64,000 bases of DNA, taken from assembly GCA_000696115.1 (NCBI GenBank), contig JJOH01000019.1:496001-560000 (forward strand). Direction: 5' to 3'. Source of the DNA: Streptomyces olindensis (GTDB taxonomy: Bacteria > Actinomycetota > Actinomycetes > Streptomycetales > Streptomycetaceae). Below, piece by piece: positions 36,306-45,560 of this stretch (position 1 is the first letter of the stretch; the number at the start of each line of letters is the position of its first letter). The notes below the pieces were generated by a model. That model did not search any database and was not told where the DNA came from. It worked only from the letters and a program-made list of their open reading frames with translations. The translations under genes were made by a program, and so were the position numbers.

Positions 36306-37625
36306 ATGAAAGAGCTGGCCGGGCGCCTGACCGCACTCGACCCGGATGCCGGTGCGGCGGTCCGGGTCATCGCCTACTTCGACCGACTGGCCGAGTCCAG
36401 GGCCGGTGTCGAGGCACTCGTGCGCGGTGCCGCCGTGCTGGCCGGCTGCCCGGCCCGGCTGGTGGATCCCGAGCGTCGCGTCCACGTCCGTGTCGAACCC
36501 GACGGCACCCGGCGGGACGCCGAGCTGCCGCCCGATCCCGCGTGGCCGTCGGCCCGGCTGGCCCCGGACGGGGCGGCGGCCCTGTGGCTGGAACGCGACG
36601 GGTTCGCGCCCGGCAGCTCCGACAAGGCGTCCGCCGGAGCCGTACCCGGCACGGTGGACGCGGTACGCCTCACCCGAGCCGCCACCGGCAAGGGCGGCAT
36701 CACCCCCGCCCCGGCCACACCTCGCGCGGGCGCCTCGGAACGCCTCGCCGGAGCCGCACCCGGCACCAGTGACAGCAGCCCCGCCACCGCCGCCCTGCCC
36801 AGTGTCGTCGACGCCGTGATCCTCGAGCGGGCCGCCGGTGCCCTGCGGGTCGTCCTCGATCGCACCCGCGGCCGGGTCCCCGCCGACGACCCGGCGCTGA
36901 TCGAGACGCTGCTCGACGGCACCGCTCCGGAGCAGGCCCGGCTGCACGCCGCCCGTCGCCTCGGGCTGGACCCCGCCGTACCGGCCCGGGCCCTCGCCCC
37001 GCTGGACGGCCGGCCACGGGTCGTGGTGGCCGACGCCGAGTCCCTGCCGGCCGGGGACGGGGCGACGCCCGCACGGGCGAGCGACCCCGAGCGCCCGGCG
37101 TCCGCGCGGGCCGCGTCCCACACCCGGACCGGCACCAGCGCAGGCACCGGCACCGCACCGGGTTCTGCCGCGTCGGACGCCCGCCGCTTCTCCGCCGGGC
37201 GGCTCGGGGTCGGGCCCGCCGTTCCCGTGCTCGAACTGCCCCGGTCGTGGGACGCGGCCCGTACCGCCCTGCGGTTCACCGCCGAGGGCACCCCGCAGGA
37301 CCCCGGTCCGCGGGTCGTGTACGCCGAGGAACTGGGCGGCATCGCCCTCCTCGCCGACCTCGTCGCACCGGGCGCCGAACCGCCGCCTGACGTCCGCGCC
37401 CTGGAAGCGGCCGCGACCCACACGCCCTGGCTGCTGTCGACCCTGCACGCGGTCGCGTCCACGGCGAGCCTGCGGGCCGCCGCCACCGGCGTCAACGTCC
37501 ACCACTCCACGCTCCAGGACCGGCTGGCCCACGCCGAGCACCTGCTCGGGTGGCCGCTGCGCACCCCGCAGGGCCGGCTCCGCCTGCAACTGGCCCTGAC
37601 CATGCGCCACCTGGCCCGGCGGTAG
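36306..37625 (+). CDS. PucR-type helix-turn-helix protein
   Basis: 439 residues. The C-terminus (THTPWLLSTLHAVASTASLR AAATGVNVHHSTLQDRLAHA EHLLGW) is the PucR-family HTH, which usually regulates purine or amino-acid catabolism. The N-terminal part (RVIAYFDRLAESRAGVEALV RGAAVLAGCPARLVD) is a GAF-like region. Long Ala/Thr/Ser/Pro-rich linkers separate the blocks. The CoA-transferase gene begins 161 nt downstream on the same strand and may be regulated by it. Confidence 0.75.
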   Translation: MKELAGRLTALDPDAGAAVRVIAYFDRLAESRAGVEALVRGAAVLAGCPARLVDPERRVHVRVEPDGTRRDAELPPDPAWPSARLAPDGAAALWLERDGFAPGSSDKASAGAVPGTVDAVRLTRAATGKGGITPAPATPRAGASERLAGAAPGTSDSSPATAALPSVVDAVILERAAGALRVVLDRTRGRVPADDPALIETLLDGTAPEQARLHAARRLGLDPAVPARALAPLDGRPRVVVADAESLPAGDGATPARASDPERPASARAASHTRTGTSAGTGTAPGSAASDARRFSAGRLGVGPAVPVLELPRSWDAARTALRFTAEGTPQDPGPRVVYAEELGGIALLADLVAPGAEPPPDVRALEAAATHTPWLLSTLHAVASTASLRAAATGVNVHHSTLQDRLAHAEHLLGWPLRTPQGRLRLQLALTMRHLARR

Positions 37626-37786
37626 CCACCGCCACGCCCAGCCGTGCCAGACCGTCAGCGCCGGGCCGGAGCTGATCGTCAACGCCCGGCCGTAGCCGAC
37701 CGTCACGTCCGGCCGCGGCCACCGTCGCGCTCCAGTGGGGGACACTGTCCGGGCGCCCTCCCGTACGACGTTCAGGAGCATGACGC

Positions 37787-38977
37787 ATGAGCGTGCAGCG
37801 GTACCCCCTGGCCGGGGTCACGGTGGTCAGCCTGGAGCAGGCCGTGGCCGCGCCCTACGCCACCCGGCAGCTCGCCGACCTCGGTGCGCGTGTCATCAAG
37901 GTGGAGCGGCCCGGCGGCGGTGACTTCGCCCGCCGGTACGACACGACCGTGCACGGCCACTCCAGCTATTTCGTGTGGCTCAACCGCTCCAAGGAGTCCC
38001 TCACGCTGGACCTGAAGGACCCGCGCGGCCGCGAGATCCTGCACGACCTCCTCGACGGCGCCGACGTCTTCGTGCAGAACCTCGCCCCGGGCGCCGCCAC
38101 CCGGCTCGGTCTGGACGCCGCCGTCGTCACCGGCCGCCGCCCCAACCTGATCGCGTGCACGATATCCGGCTGGGGCACGACCGGCCCCTGGGCGGACCGC
38201 AAGGCGTACGACCTGCTGGTGCAGTGCCAGACGGGGCTGGTGTCGCTGACCGGGACACCGGAGGGCACCGCCCGGACCGGGATCTCCGTCGCCGACATCG
38301 CCGCCGGGATGTACGCCTACAGCGGCATCCTCACGGCCCTGTACACCCGCGCGGTCACCGGCGAGGCCCATCCCGTGGAGGTGTCCCTGTTCGAGGCGCT
38401 CGCGGAGTGGATGGGCCAGCCCGCCTACTACACCCGGCACGGCGGCACCCAGCCCCCGCGCCTCGGCACCCAGCACGCCACCATCGCGCCGTACGGGACG
38501 TACACCGCCGCCGACGGCAGGGAGGTGCTGTTCTCCGTCCAGAACGAGCGGGAGTGGGCGGCCCTGTGCACGGAGTTCCTCGGCCGGCCGGAGCTGGTCG
38601 ACGACCCGCGCTTCGCCACCGCCTCCGACCGGGTCGCCCACCGCGAGGAGCTCAACACCGTCGTCGCCGGCCGTTTCGCCCGCTCCGGCTCCGACGAGAT
38701 CCTCAAGGACCTGGAGCGGATCGGCATCGCCTGCGCGGGGGTCAACGACGTGGCCGCGTTCCTGGACCATCCGGTGCTGGCCGCCCGCGGCCGCTGGACC
38801 GAGGTCGGGGTGCCGGGCGCCACCGTGGAGGCGCTGCTCCCGCCGGCCGACCTCGCGGGCCTGCCCGCGCGCATGGACCCCGTACCGGCGGTGGGCGAGC
38901 ACACCGAGGCGATCCTCACCGAACTGGGCCGCACCGATGAGGAGGTGGCGGCGCTGCGCGCGGACGGCGTCGTCTGA
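37787..38977 (+). CDS. CaiB/BaiF family CoA-transferase
   Basis: 396 residues. Family III CoA-transferase that moves CoA between carboxylic acids. Signatures: PLAGVTVVSLEQAVAAPYAT RQLADLGARVIKVERPGGGD at the start, the SYFVWLNRSKESLTLDLKDP block, and the catalytic Asp region VSVADIAAGMYAYSGILTAL. The typical ending (PARMDPVPAVGEHTEAILTE LG) is present. Full length. The substrate pair cannot be read from sequence; single-gene context. Confidence 0.9.
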   Translation: MSVQRYPLAGVTVVSLEQAVAAPYATRQLADLGARVIKVERPGGGDFARRYDTTVHGHSSYFVWLNRSKESLTLDLKDPRGREILHDLLDGADVFVQNLAPGAATRLGLDAAVVTGRRPNLIACTISGWGTTGPWADRKAYDLLVQCQTGLVSLTGTPEGTARTGISVADIAAGMYAYSGILTALYTRAVTGEAHPVEVSLFEALAEWMGQPAYYTRHGGTQPPRLGTQHATIAPYGTYTAADGREVLFSVQNEREWAALCTEFLGRPELVDDPRFATASDRVAHREELNTVVAGRFARSGSDEILKDLERIGIACAGVNDVAAFLDHPVLAARGRWTEVGVPGATVEALLPPADLAGLPARMDPVPAVGEHTEAILTELGRTDEEVAALRADGVV

Positions 38978-38994
38978 CCGCGGCCCGGACGGGC

Positions 38995-39978
38995 CTACCG
39001 GGACTCGGCCTCGCGGCCCGCCTCCTCCTCGGCCCGCTGCTGCTTCTTCGAGGCCCGCAGGCTGGTGATCGTGGTGACCGTCAGCACGAGCACGATGAAG
39101 CTCAGCGAGAAGGGGATGCTGATCTCCGGGACGTGCACGCCCGACTCGTGCAGGGCGTGCAGGACCAGCTTCACGCCGATGAAGCCGAGGATGATCGACA
39201 GGCCGTAGGAGAGGTGGACCAGCTTCTTCAGCAGGCCGCCGATGAGGAAGTACAGCTGCCGCAGACCCATCAAGGCGAACGCGTTGGCGGTGAACACGAT
39301 GTACGGGTCCTGCGTCAGACCGTAGATCGCGGGGATGGAGTCGAGGGCGAACAGCACGTCGGTGGAGCCGATCGCGAGCATCACGACCAGCATCGGGGTC
39401 ATGATCCGCTTGCCGTTCTCGGTGATGAACAGCTTGGTGCCGTGGTAGCGGTCGGCCACCCCGAAGCGCTCCTCCGCCATCTTCAGCAGCTTGTTCTCCT
39501 GGTACTCCTCCTCGTGCTCCTCCTTGCGGGCGTCCTGGACCAGCTTCCAGGCGGTCCAGATCAGGAAGGCGCCGAAGATGTAGAACACCCAGGAGAAGGC
39601 GGAGATGATCGCCGCGCCGGCCGCGATGAACACGGCCCTCAGCACCAGGGCCATGATCACGCCGACCATCAGCACTCTCTGCTGGTACTGCGAGGGCACC
39701 GCGAACTTCGCCATGATCAGGACGAAGACGAAGAGATTGTCGACGCTGAGCGACTTCTCGGTGATGTACCCGGCGAAGAACTCACCCGTGGGCCCGCTCC
39801 CACCGTAGTACCAGAGCCCCAGCCCGAACAGCACGGCCAGGACGATCCACACCACCGTCCACGTCCCGGCTTCCTTGATGGACACGTCGTGCGGCTTGCG
39901 ACCGACGAAGAAGTCGACGGCGACGAGCACGCACAGCGCCGCCACGGTCAGCAGCCACACGGAGAGCGAGACGTTCAC
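38995..39978 (-). CDS. TerC family membrane protein
   Basis: 327 residues, GTG start with AGGAG 8 nt upstream. About eight or nine membrane helices. Signatures include FFAGYITEKSLSVDNLFVFV, the metal-site helix GSTDVLFALDSIPAIYGLTQ DP, and FTANAFALMGLRQLYFLIGG. TerC/Alx proteins export manganese or take part in tellurium resistance and protein secretion. No manganese riboswitch-like sequence was recognised in the 85 nt upstream. The C-terminus is Glu/Arg-rich. Confidence 0.9.
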   Translation of the reverse strand: MNVSLSVWLLTVAALCVLVAVDFFVGRKPHDVSIKEAGTWTVVWIVLAVLFGLGLWYYGGSGPTGEFFAGYITEKSLSVDNLFVFVLIMAKFAVPSQYQQRVLMVGVIMALVLRAVFIAAGAAIISAFSWVFYIFGAFLIWTAWKLVQDARKEEHEEEYQENKLLKMAEERFGVADRYHGTKLFITENGKRIMTPMLVVMLAIGSTDVLFALDSIPAIYGLTQDPYIVFTANAFALMGLRQLYFLIGGLLKKLVHLSYGLSIILGFIGVKLVLHALHESGVHVPEISIPFSLSFIVLVLTVTTITSLRASKKQQRAEEEAGREAESR

Positions 39979-40063
39979 TTGTTACTCCTGGTGCAGGTGT
40001 GGGGACGGAACATCGTCCTCCGTGATGGCTGGTTTCCGCCAGCCCTGCCAGGTGAACAAATGG

Positions 40064-40708
40064 TCACAGCCGCACGTGGAGCGCCTTCAGGACGTCCTGG
40101 TCCGTCAACTGGTCGAAGTTCTCGTACCACAGGCCCACGGCCATGAACGCGGCCGGCTGGTGCAGGCAGATCACCTCGTCGGCCTCCGCACGCATCAGTT
40201 CGGCCGCCTCGGGCGAGCACACCGGCGCCGCGAGCACCACCCGTTCGGGCGCCTGACGGCGTACGAATCGCAGCGCGGCCCGGGCCGTGGAGCCGGTCGC
40301 CAGGCCGTCGTCGACCACGATCACGGTCCGTCCGCGCAGGTCGGGGGCCGGGCGGCCCTGCCGGTACAGCCGCTCGCGGCGGCGCAGCTCGCCGCGTTCC
40401 CGCTCGATGACGGGGGCCAGGGCGGCCTCGCTCAGGCCCAGGTGACGCAGGGCGTCCTGGTCGAGGAGCGGCACCTCGTCCCCGGCCATCGCGCCGACTC
40501 CGTACTCCTCCTGGAAGGGCGCGCCGATCTTCCGTACGACGAGGACGTCGAGCGGGGCGTCCAGCGCCCCGGCGACCTCGCTCGCCACGGCCACCCCGCC
40601 GCGGGGCAGGGCGAGGACGAAGGGATCGGGCAGGGCCCCCTCCCGCTGGCGGGCCCGAAGTGTTTCGGCCAGTTCGCGGCCGGCCTGCCGCCGATCATGG
40701 AACCGCAT
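40064..40708 (-). CDS. phosphoribosyltransferase-domain protein
   Basis: 214 residues from the ATG at 40706-40708; GAGG lies 8 nt upstream and a GTG at 40717 is an alternative. The PRPP-binding loop is TVIVVDDGLATGSTARAALR (DDGLATG), preceded by FVLALPRGGVAVASEVAGAL and LVVRKIGAPFQEEYGVGAMA. This family occurs beside stress and dienelactone-hydrolase genes in actinobacteria. The actual reaction is unproven. On the same strand as terC, 85 nt upstream. Confidence 0.85.
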   Translation of the reverse strand: MRFHDRRQAGRELAETLRARQREGALPDPFVLALPRGGVAVASEVAGALDAPLDVLVVRKIGAPFQEEYGVGAMAGDEVPLLDQDALRHLGLSEAALAPVIERERGELRRRERLYRQGRPAPDLRGRTVIVVDDGLATGSTARAALRFVRRQAPERVVLAAPVCSPEAAELMRAEADEVICLHQPAAFMAVGLWYENFDQLTDQDVLKALHVRL

Positions 40709-40951
40709 GACGGTCACCTCTGCTTCCCGCCCACAGACGGCGCCTCGGTCCGGCTCCCGCGTACCCCCCGCTCACCGGACAATGCGCACCTTCCGGACCT
40801 CCGTCACACTCGGAACGCGGGGTGTTTCCGGCCGGGCGGCACAGGCAACCCGGGACCGTGCGCACGGCACGCACCGTACGCACGGCACAGCTGTCCGTGC
40901 CGGTGACGCCCCGGGCCACTGAGCAGACTCCGACGCGACGGGAGCACCCGG

Positions 40952-42262
40952 ATGACCAATGCCCCTCCTCATCCGCAGCTCGCCCGGTCGGGCCCGCGCA
41001 TCGGCGTGCTGGGTTCGTACGGCGGCTTCAACATCGGCGACGAGTCGATCCTGACCTGTGTCCTGCGCTGTCTGCGCGCCCAGCGGCCCGACGCCAGCCT
41101 GGTCGTCTTCAGCCGGAACGCCGAGCACACCCGCGCCCATCACCCGGGCGCCGACGAGGTGGTGGACTGGGAAGGCGTCAGCCGCAACCGGGTCCTGGAC
41201 ACGCTGGCCTCGCTGGACCTGCTGGTCCTGGGCGGCGGCGGGATCCTCTACGACGGCGAGGCGCGCCGCTATCTGCGGCTGGTCCGGGCCGCTCAGGAAC
41301 GCGGCATCCGCACGTTCTCCTACGCCGTCGGCGCGGGGCCGCTGCGTGAGCCCGACGACCGGGAGGCGGTGCGCACGGTCCTGGCCGCGATGGACGACGT
41401 CGTCGTGCGGGACGAGGAGTCCAAGCTGGTGCTGGAGGAGGTCGGTGTCGAGCGGGACGTCGTCGTCACCGCCGATCCGGCGCTGCTGCTGGAGCCGGAG
41501 CCGTTCACCGACGAGATGATGCGCCACGAGGGCGTGCCCACCGAGTCCCGTCTGGTGGGGATGTCGGTGCGGGAGCCGGGCCGGGCGGCCGAGAAGCTGG
41601 ACGAGGGCGACTACCACGCGCTGCTCGCCGACGTCGCCGACTTCCTGGTCCGCCGGCTGGACGCGCACGTGGTGTTCCTGCCGATGGAGCGGCACGACGT
41701 GCGGCACGCGCACGCGGTGCTGTCCCACATGACCGCTCCCGACAAGGGGCGGATCCTGCACGGCTCGTACAGCCCGGGGCAGGTCCTGGGCTTCATGCGC
41801 CATCTGGACCTGGCGGTCGGCATGCGGCTGCACTTCGTGATCTTCGCGGCGCTCTCCGGGCTGCCGGTGCTGCCGCTGCCGTACTCCGGCAAGGTCTTCG
41901 ACTTCGCCCGCCGGATGGGTGCTCCGGCCCTGGTGGGCGTGGCGCGGGAGCAGGCCGGGCTGCTTCTGGCGGAGGTGGACCGGCTGTGGGACGAGTACCC
42001 GGAGCGCCGGGAGGACCTGCACACCCGTGTCCGGGAGCTGTCCACGCGGGCCCGCGAGACCTGCGCCCGCTGCGGCGTGCTGCTCGACGAGATCGACGGC
42101 CGGGCCGGCGCGTCCCGGGAGCCGGAGGTACCCGCGGAGGCGGCCACGGGGGCGGAGCCGACCGTGGCAGCGGACCCGGATGTGGCCGCGGACCCGGCCG
42201 AGGGCGCCGAGGCCGAGCCGCCGCGTCCGCCCACTGCCGAACCGCGCCCGCTGGGCGTGTGA
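40952..42262 (+). CDS. polysaccharide pyruvyl transferase family protein
   Basis: 436 residues. PF04230-type enzyme (CsaB/WcaK relatives) that adds pyruvate ketals to sugars in cell-surface polymers using phosphoenolpyruvate. Visible blocks: RIGVLGSYGGFNIGDESILT, LLVLGGGGILYDGEARRYL, GMSVREPGRAAEKL, VVFLPMERHDVRHAHAVL, VGMRLHFVIFAALSGLPVLP LPYSGKV. The C-terminal 60 residues are Ala/Glu/Pro-rich. Same strand as, and 36 nt from, an FAD oxidoreductase, so probably co-transcribed. Confidence 0.85.
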   Translation: MTNAPPHPQLARSGPRIGVLGSYGGFNIGDESILTCVLRCLRAQRPDASLVVFSRNAEHTRAHHPGADEVVDWEGVSRNRVLDTLASLDLLVLGGGGILYDGEARRYLRLVRAAQERGIRTFSYAVGAGPLREPDDREAVRTVLAAMDDVVVRDEESKLVLEEVGVERDVVVTADPALLLEPEPFTDEMMRHEGVPTESRLVGMSVREPGRAAEKLDEGDYHALLADVADFLVRRLDAHVVFLPMERHDVRHAHAVLSHMTAPDKGRILHGSYSPGQVLGFMRHLDLAVGMRLHFVIFAALSGLPVLPLPYSGKVFDFARRMGAPALVGVAREQAGLLLAEVDRLWDEYPERREDLHTRVRELSTRARETCARCGVLLDEIDGRAGASREPEVPAEAATGAEPTVAADPDVAADPAEGAEAEPPRPPTAEPRPLGV

Positions 42263-42298
42263 CACCGGAGCCGGGGACCCGCCCGCCGGAGGACATCG

Positions 42299-43738
42299 AT
42301 GCCGATCCTGCGAGAACCGAGCAAGCCCCGCACGGTCACCCTGCCCGCCCGGCCCGCCCGGCACGGCGGCCGGACGGAGGTCCTGGTGGTCGGCGGCGGC
42401 CCGGCCGGGTTCGCCGCGGCCGTCGCGGCGGCCGACGCCGGGGCCGAGGTCGTCCTGGTCGAGCGCTACGGATTCCTCGGCGGCAACGCGACCGCGGCGC
42501 TGGTCATGCCGCTGATGTCGTTCCACAACGAGCACAAGCAGGCCGCGTTCACCGAGGACGGCGAGGACTCCCGGCTGCTGCCCTCCGACCACGGCGAGGG
42601 CGAACCGGTCGTCCAGGGCGTGCTGTGGCGGCTGCTCGACCAGCTCATGGGGCGCGGCGGCTGCCTGAAGCCGTCGCCGAAGACCGGGTACACGGTCCCC
42701 TTCGACCCGGAGCTGTTCAAGCTGGTGCTGCTCGACATGATGGACGAGGCGGGCGTGCGGATGCTCTTCCACGCCTTCGCCTCGACCGCGCTGCGCCTGG
42801 AGGACGGCTGGCGGGTGGTGTTCGAGACCAAGTCGGGGCCGGTGGTGATCGACGCCGACGTGGTCGTGGACGGCACCGGCGACGGTGACGTCGCGGCGGC
42901 GTGCGGGGCGCCGTACGAGATCGGCCGGCCGGAGGACGGGCTGGTGCAGCCGATGACGCTGATGTTCCGCGTCGCGGACTTCGCACGGCCGGACTTCGCC
43001 GCGTACGTGCGGGAGCATCCCGACCAGTGGCGCGGGGTGCACGGCCTGTGGGACCTGGTGGAGGAGGCCCGGGCGGACGGCGATCTGCGGCTGCCGCGCG
43101 AGGACATCCTGTTCTTCGCGACCCCGCATCCGCGCGAGCTGAGCGTCAACAGCACCCGGGTCACCAGGGTGCTCGGCACCAGCGTGTGGGACCTGACCCG
43201 GGCCGAGTACACCGCCCGGCGCCAGCTCGCGCAGATCGACCGCTTCCTGCGCACCCGCGTGCCCGGCTTCGAGGAGTCGTACGTGGTGCAGAGCGGCACC
43301 CACATCGGCGTCCGGGAGACCCGGCGCGTCATCGGCGACTACCAGCTGACCGGTCACGACATCCTGGCCGCCCGCGCCTTCCCGGACGTCGTGGCGCACG
43401 GCGCCTACCCCGTCGACATCCACAACCCGCGCGGCTCCGGCACGGTCCTGAAGCGGGTGCCCACCGGCAGCTTCTACGACATTCCGCTGCGCTGCCTCGT
43501 GCCGCAGGGGACCGAGCGGCTGCTGGTGGCGGGCCGCTGCATCTCGGGCACGCACGTGGCGCACTCCTCGTACCGGGTGATGCCGATCGCAATGGCGACG
43601 GGCCAGGCGGCGGGAGTGTGCGCCGCCCTCACCGTGCGCCACGGGCACGGACCGCGGGGCGTGCCGTACCGGCTCGTGCAGCGGGAGCTGCTGCGGCAGG
43701 GGGCCCGGTTGCGGATCGACCTGCCGGTGAGCGGCTGA
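42299..43738 (+). CDS. FAD-dependent oxidoreductase (PF12831 type)
   Basis: 479 residues. Dinucleotide motif EVLVVGGGPAGFAAAVAAAD with VVLVERYGFLGGNATAALV, then VVDGTGDGDVAAACGAPYEI and a C-terminal FAD contact (ERLLVAGRCISGTHVAHSSY). ATG preceded by GGAGG (42289-42293). The family is broad and substrates are mostly unknown. It follows the pyruvyl transferase gene closely, hinting at a shared pathway in modifying a surface polymer or secreted metabolite. Its stop is 10 nt from the next convergent gene. Confidence 0.82.
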   Translation: MPILREPSKPRTVTLPARPARHGGRTEVLVVGGGPAGFAAAVAAADAGAEVVLVERYGFLGGNATAALVMPLMSFHNEHKQAAFTEDGEDSRLLPSDHGEGEPVVQGVLWRLLDQLMGRGGCLKPSPKTGYTVPFDPELFKLVLLDMMDEAGVRMLFHAFASTALRLEDGWRVVFETKSGPVVIDADVVVDGTGDGDVAAACGAPYEIGRPEDGLVQPMTLMFRVADFARPDFAAYVREHPDQWRGVHGLWDLVEEARADGDLRLPREDILFFATPHPRELSVNSTRVTRVLGTSVWDLTRAEYTARRQLAQIDRFLRTRVPGFEESYVVQSGTHIGVRETRRVIGDYQLTGHDILAARAFPDVVAHGAYPVDIHNPRGSGTVLKRVPTGSFYDIPLRCLVPQGTERLLVAGRCISGTHVAHSSYRVMPIAMATGQAAGVCAALTVRHGHGPRGVPYRLVQRELLRQGARLRIDLPVSG

Positions 43739-43748
43739 GCCCGGCCGG

Positions 43749-44411
43749 TCAGTCCGCCGCGGTCCTCAGCTGCTCGTCGCACCACCGCCGGGCCGCCTCG
43801 GTGACCTGGTCGAGCGCGCCCGGCTCCTCGAACAGATGGGTGGCGCCGGGTACCACGTGGAGGGTGTGCGGGGCGTGCAGCCGGCCGGCGGCCGCCTCGT
43901 TGAGCCGCAGCACCTGCTGGTCCCGGCCGCCCACGATCAGCAGCACGGGGGCCCGTACGGCCTCCAGGGCATCGCCCGCGAGGTCGGGCCGGCCGCCGCG
44001 CGAGACGACCGCCCGCACCCGGTCGGGGCGTCGGGCGGCGGCGACCAGGGCCGCACCCGCGCCGGTGCTGGCGCCGAACAGGGCGACGGGCAGGCCGTGG
44101 GTGGCGGGCCACCGCGCCAGCCAGTCGATCGCGCCCACCAGGCGGCGGCCCAGCAGCGGGATGTCGAAGCGGAGTTCGGCGGTCACGGCGTCCTGCTGTT
44201 CCTCCGCCTCGGTGAGCAGGTCGATGAGCAGGGTGCCGAGGCCGGCGGTGCGCAGGCCGGCGGCGACCTCGCGGTTGCGGGGGCTGTGCCGGGAACTGCC
44301 GCTGCCGTGCGCGAAGAGCACGACCGCGCGGGCGTCGTGGGGCACGGTCAGGTCGCCGGTGAGGGCGGTGCCGCCGGCCGGCACGGTCACGGTCACGGTT
44401 TGGGAGATCAT
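43749..44411 (-). CDS. dienelactone-hydrolase-like alpha/beta hydrolase
   Basis: 220 residues; ATG at 44409-44411 with GAGGAGG upstream. VVLFAHGSGSSRHSPRNREV is followed by GLGTLLIDLLTEAEEQQDAV, the nucleophile elbow GASTGAG, PVLLIVGGRDQQVLRLNE with the acid residue, and the catalytic His in VPGATHLFEEPGAL. This small hydrolase is a frequent partner of phosphoribosyltransferase genes like the one at 40064, though here they are separated. Confidence 0.87.
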   Translation of the reverse strand: MISQTVTVTVPAGGTALTGDLTVPHDARAVVLFAHGSGSSRHSPRNREVAAGLRTAGLGTLLIDLLTEAEEQQDAVTAELRFDIPLLGRRLVGAIDWLARWPATHGLPVALFGASTGAGAALVAAARRPDRVRAVVSRGGRPDLAGDALEAVRAPVLLIVGGRDQQVLRLNEAAAGRLHAPHTLHVVPGATHLFEEPGALDQVTEAARRWCDEQLRTAAD

Positions 44412-44513
44412 CGCGAGCCTCCTCTCCCCCGGGTCCCGTGGTACCCCCGCCGCGGCGGACGTCCCATGGCGCGATCTGTGGGACGCGCGTCGTTGACGCC
44501 ATGATCCGGGCCG

Positions 44514-45560
44514 GTGGAGCGTGGAGGGGTGACAGAGCACCGTGTCGTCTTCGTCGTCTTCGACGGTTTCCAGCCGCTCGACCTCACCGGCCCGCACGAG
44601 GTGTTCCACGGCGCGGGCGGGTACGCCTGCAAGGTAGTAGCGACCCGGGCGGGCCCGGTCCGGTCGGTCAGCGGGCTGTTCGTGCACGCCGGGCACGGGG
44701 TGGCGGATCTGGACCCGGCCGGTACGGACACCCTCGTGGTGGTGGGCGGCGAGGGCGTCGACCGGGCCCGGGAGGACGCGGCGCTGGTCTCCTGGGTCGC
44801 CGCCGCGGCGGCCGGTGCCCGGCGCGTCGCCTCGGTGTGCAGCGGGGTGTTCCTGCTGGCGGCGGCGGGCCTGCTGGACGGGCGGCGGGTCACCACGCAC
44901 TGGGCGCGGGAGGAGCAGCTGGCCCGGGAGCATCCGGAGGTGCGGGTGGACTGCGACCCGATCTTCCTCCGGGACGGGCGGGTGTGGACCTCGGCGGGTG
45001 TGACGGCCGGCATGGATCTGGCGCTCGCCCTGGTGGAGGACGACCGGGGCCGGCAGGTCGCGCACGCGGTGGCCCGGCAGCTGGTGCTCTTCCTGCGCCG
45101 TCCGGGCGGCCAGTCGCAGTTCAGCGTGGCGCTGTGGTCGCGGCAGCCGGCGACGGACCCCGTACGGGCCGCCGTCACCGCCATCCACGCCGATCCGGGC
45201 GCCCGGCACGACATCGCCTCGCTCGCCGCGCACGCCGGGCTGAGCCCGCGCCACCTCCAGCGCCGCTTCACCGCAGAACTGGGCGTGCCCCCGGCCGCGT
45301 ACGTCGAGCGGGTCCGCGTCGAGGCGGCGCGGCGTGCGCTGACCGAGGGGGACGAGCCGGTCGAGGCCATCGCCCGCCGCCACGGCTTCGCCACCGCCGA
45401 GACCCTGCGCCGCACGTTCCACCGCCGGCTGGGTGTCCCGCCGTCGGAGTACCGCGCCCGGTTCCGCTCCACCGCGGAACCCGCCGGCGCACTGCTCGAA
45501 CAGCCCGTCCACCCCGTCCAACCCGTCCAACCCGTCCCAGAGGAAGGTGAACCCGTATGA
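44514..45560 (+). CDS. GlxA-type regulator (DJ-1/PfpI domain plus AraC HTH)
   Basis: 348 residues; GTG at 44514, with a GTG at 44529 (directly after GGAGGG) also possible. The N-terminal DJ-1/PfpI-like domain (VVFVVFDGFQPLDLTGPHEV, RRVASVCSGVFLLAAAGLLD) probably senses a ligand. The C-terminal AraC pair of HTH motifs (DIASLAAHAGLSPRHLQRRF and PVEAIARRHGFATAETLRRT) binds DNA. Translationally coupled by ATGA to a free DJ-1 protein, a likely functional partner or target. Confidence 0.9.
   Translation: MERGGVTEHRVVFVVFDGFQPLDLTGPHEVFHGAGGYACKVVATRAGPVRSVSGLFVHAGHGVADLDPAGTDTLVVVGGEGVDRAREDAALVSWVAAAAAGARRVASVCSGVFLLAAAGLLDGRRVTTHWAREEQLAREHPEVRVDCDPIFLRDGRVWTSAGVTAGMDLALALVEDDRGRQVAHAVARQLVLFLRRPGGQSQFSVALWSRQPATDPVRAAVTAIHADPGARHDIASLAAHAGLSPRHLQRRFTAELGVPPAAYVERVRVEAARRALTEGDEPVEAIARRHGFATAETLRRTFHRRLGVPPSEYRARFRSTAEPAGALLEQPVHPVQPVQPVPEEGEPV

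Noticed and set aside
39979..40063. Manganese (yybP-ykoY-type) riboswitch upstream of terC
   Set aside because: Only 85 nt are available and the conserved loop sequences of this riboswitch were not found.
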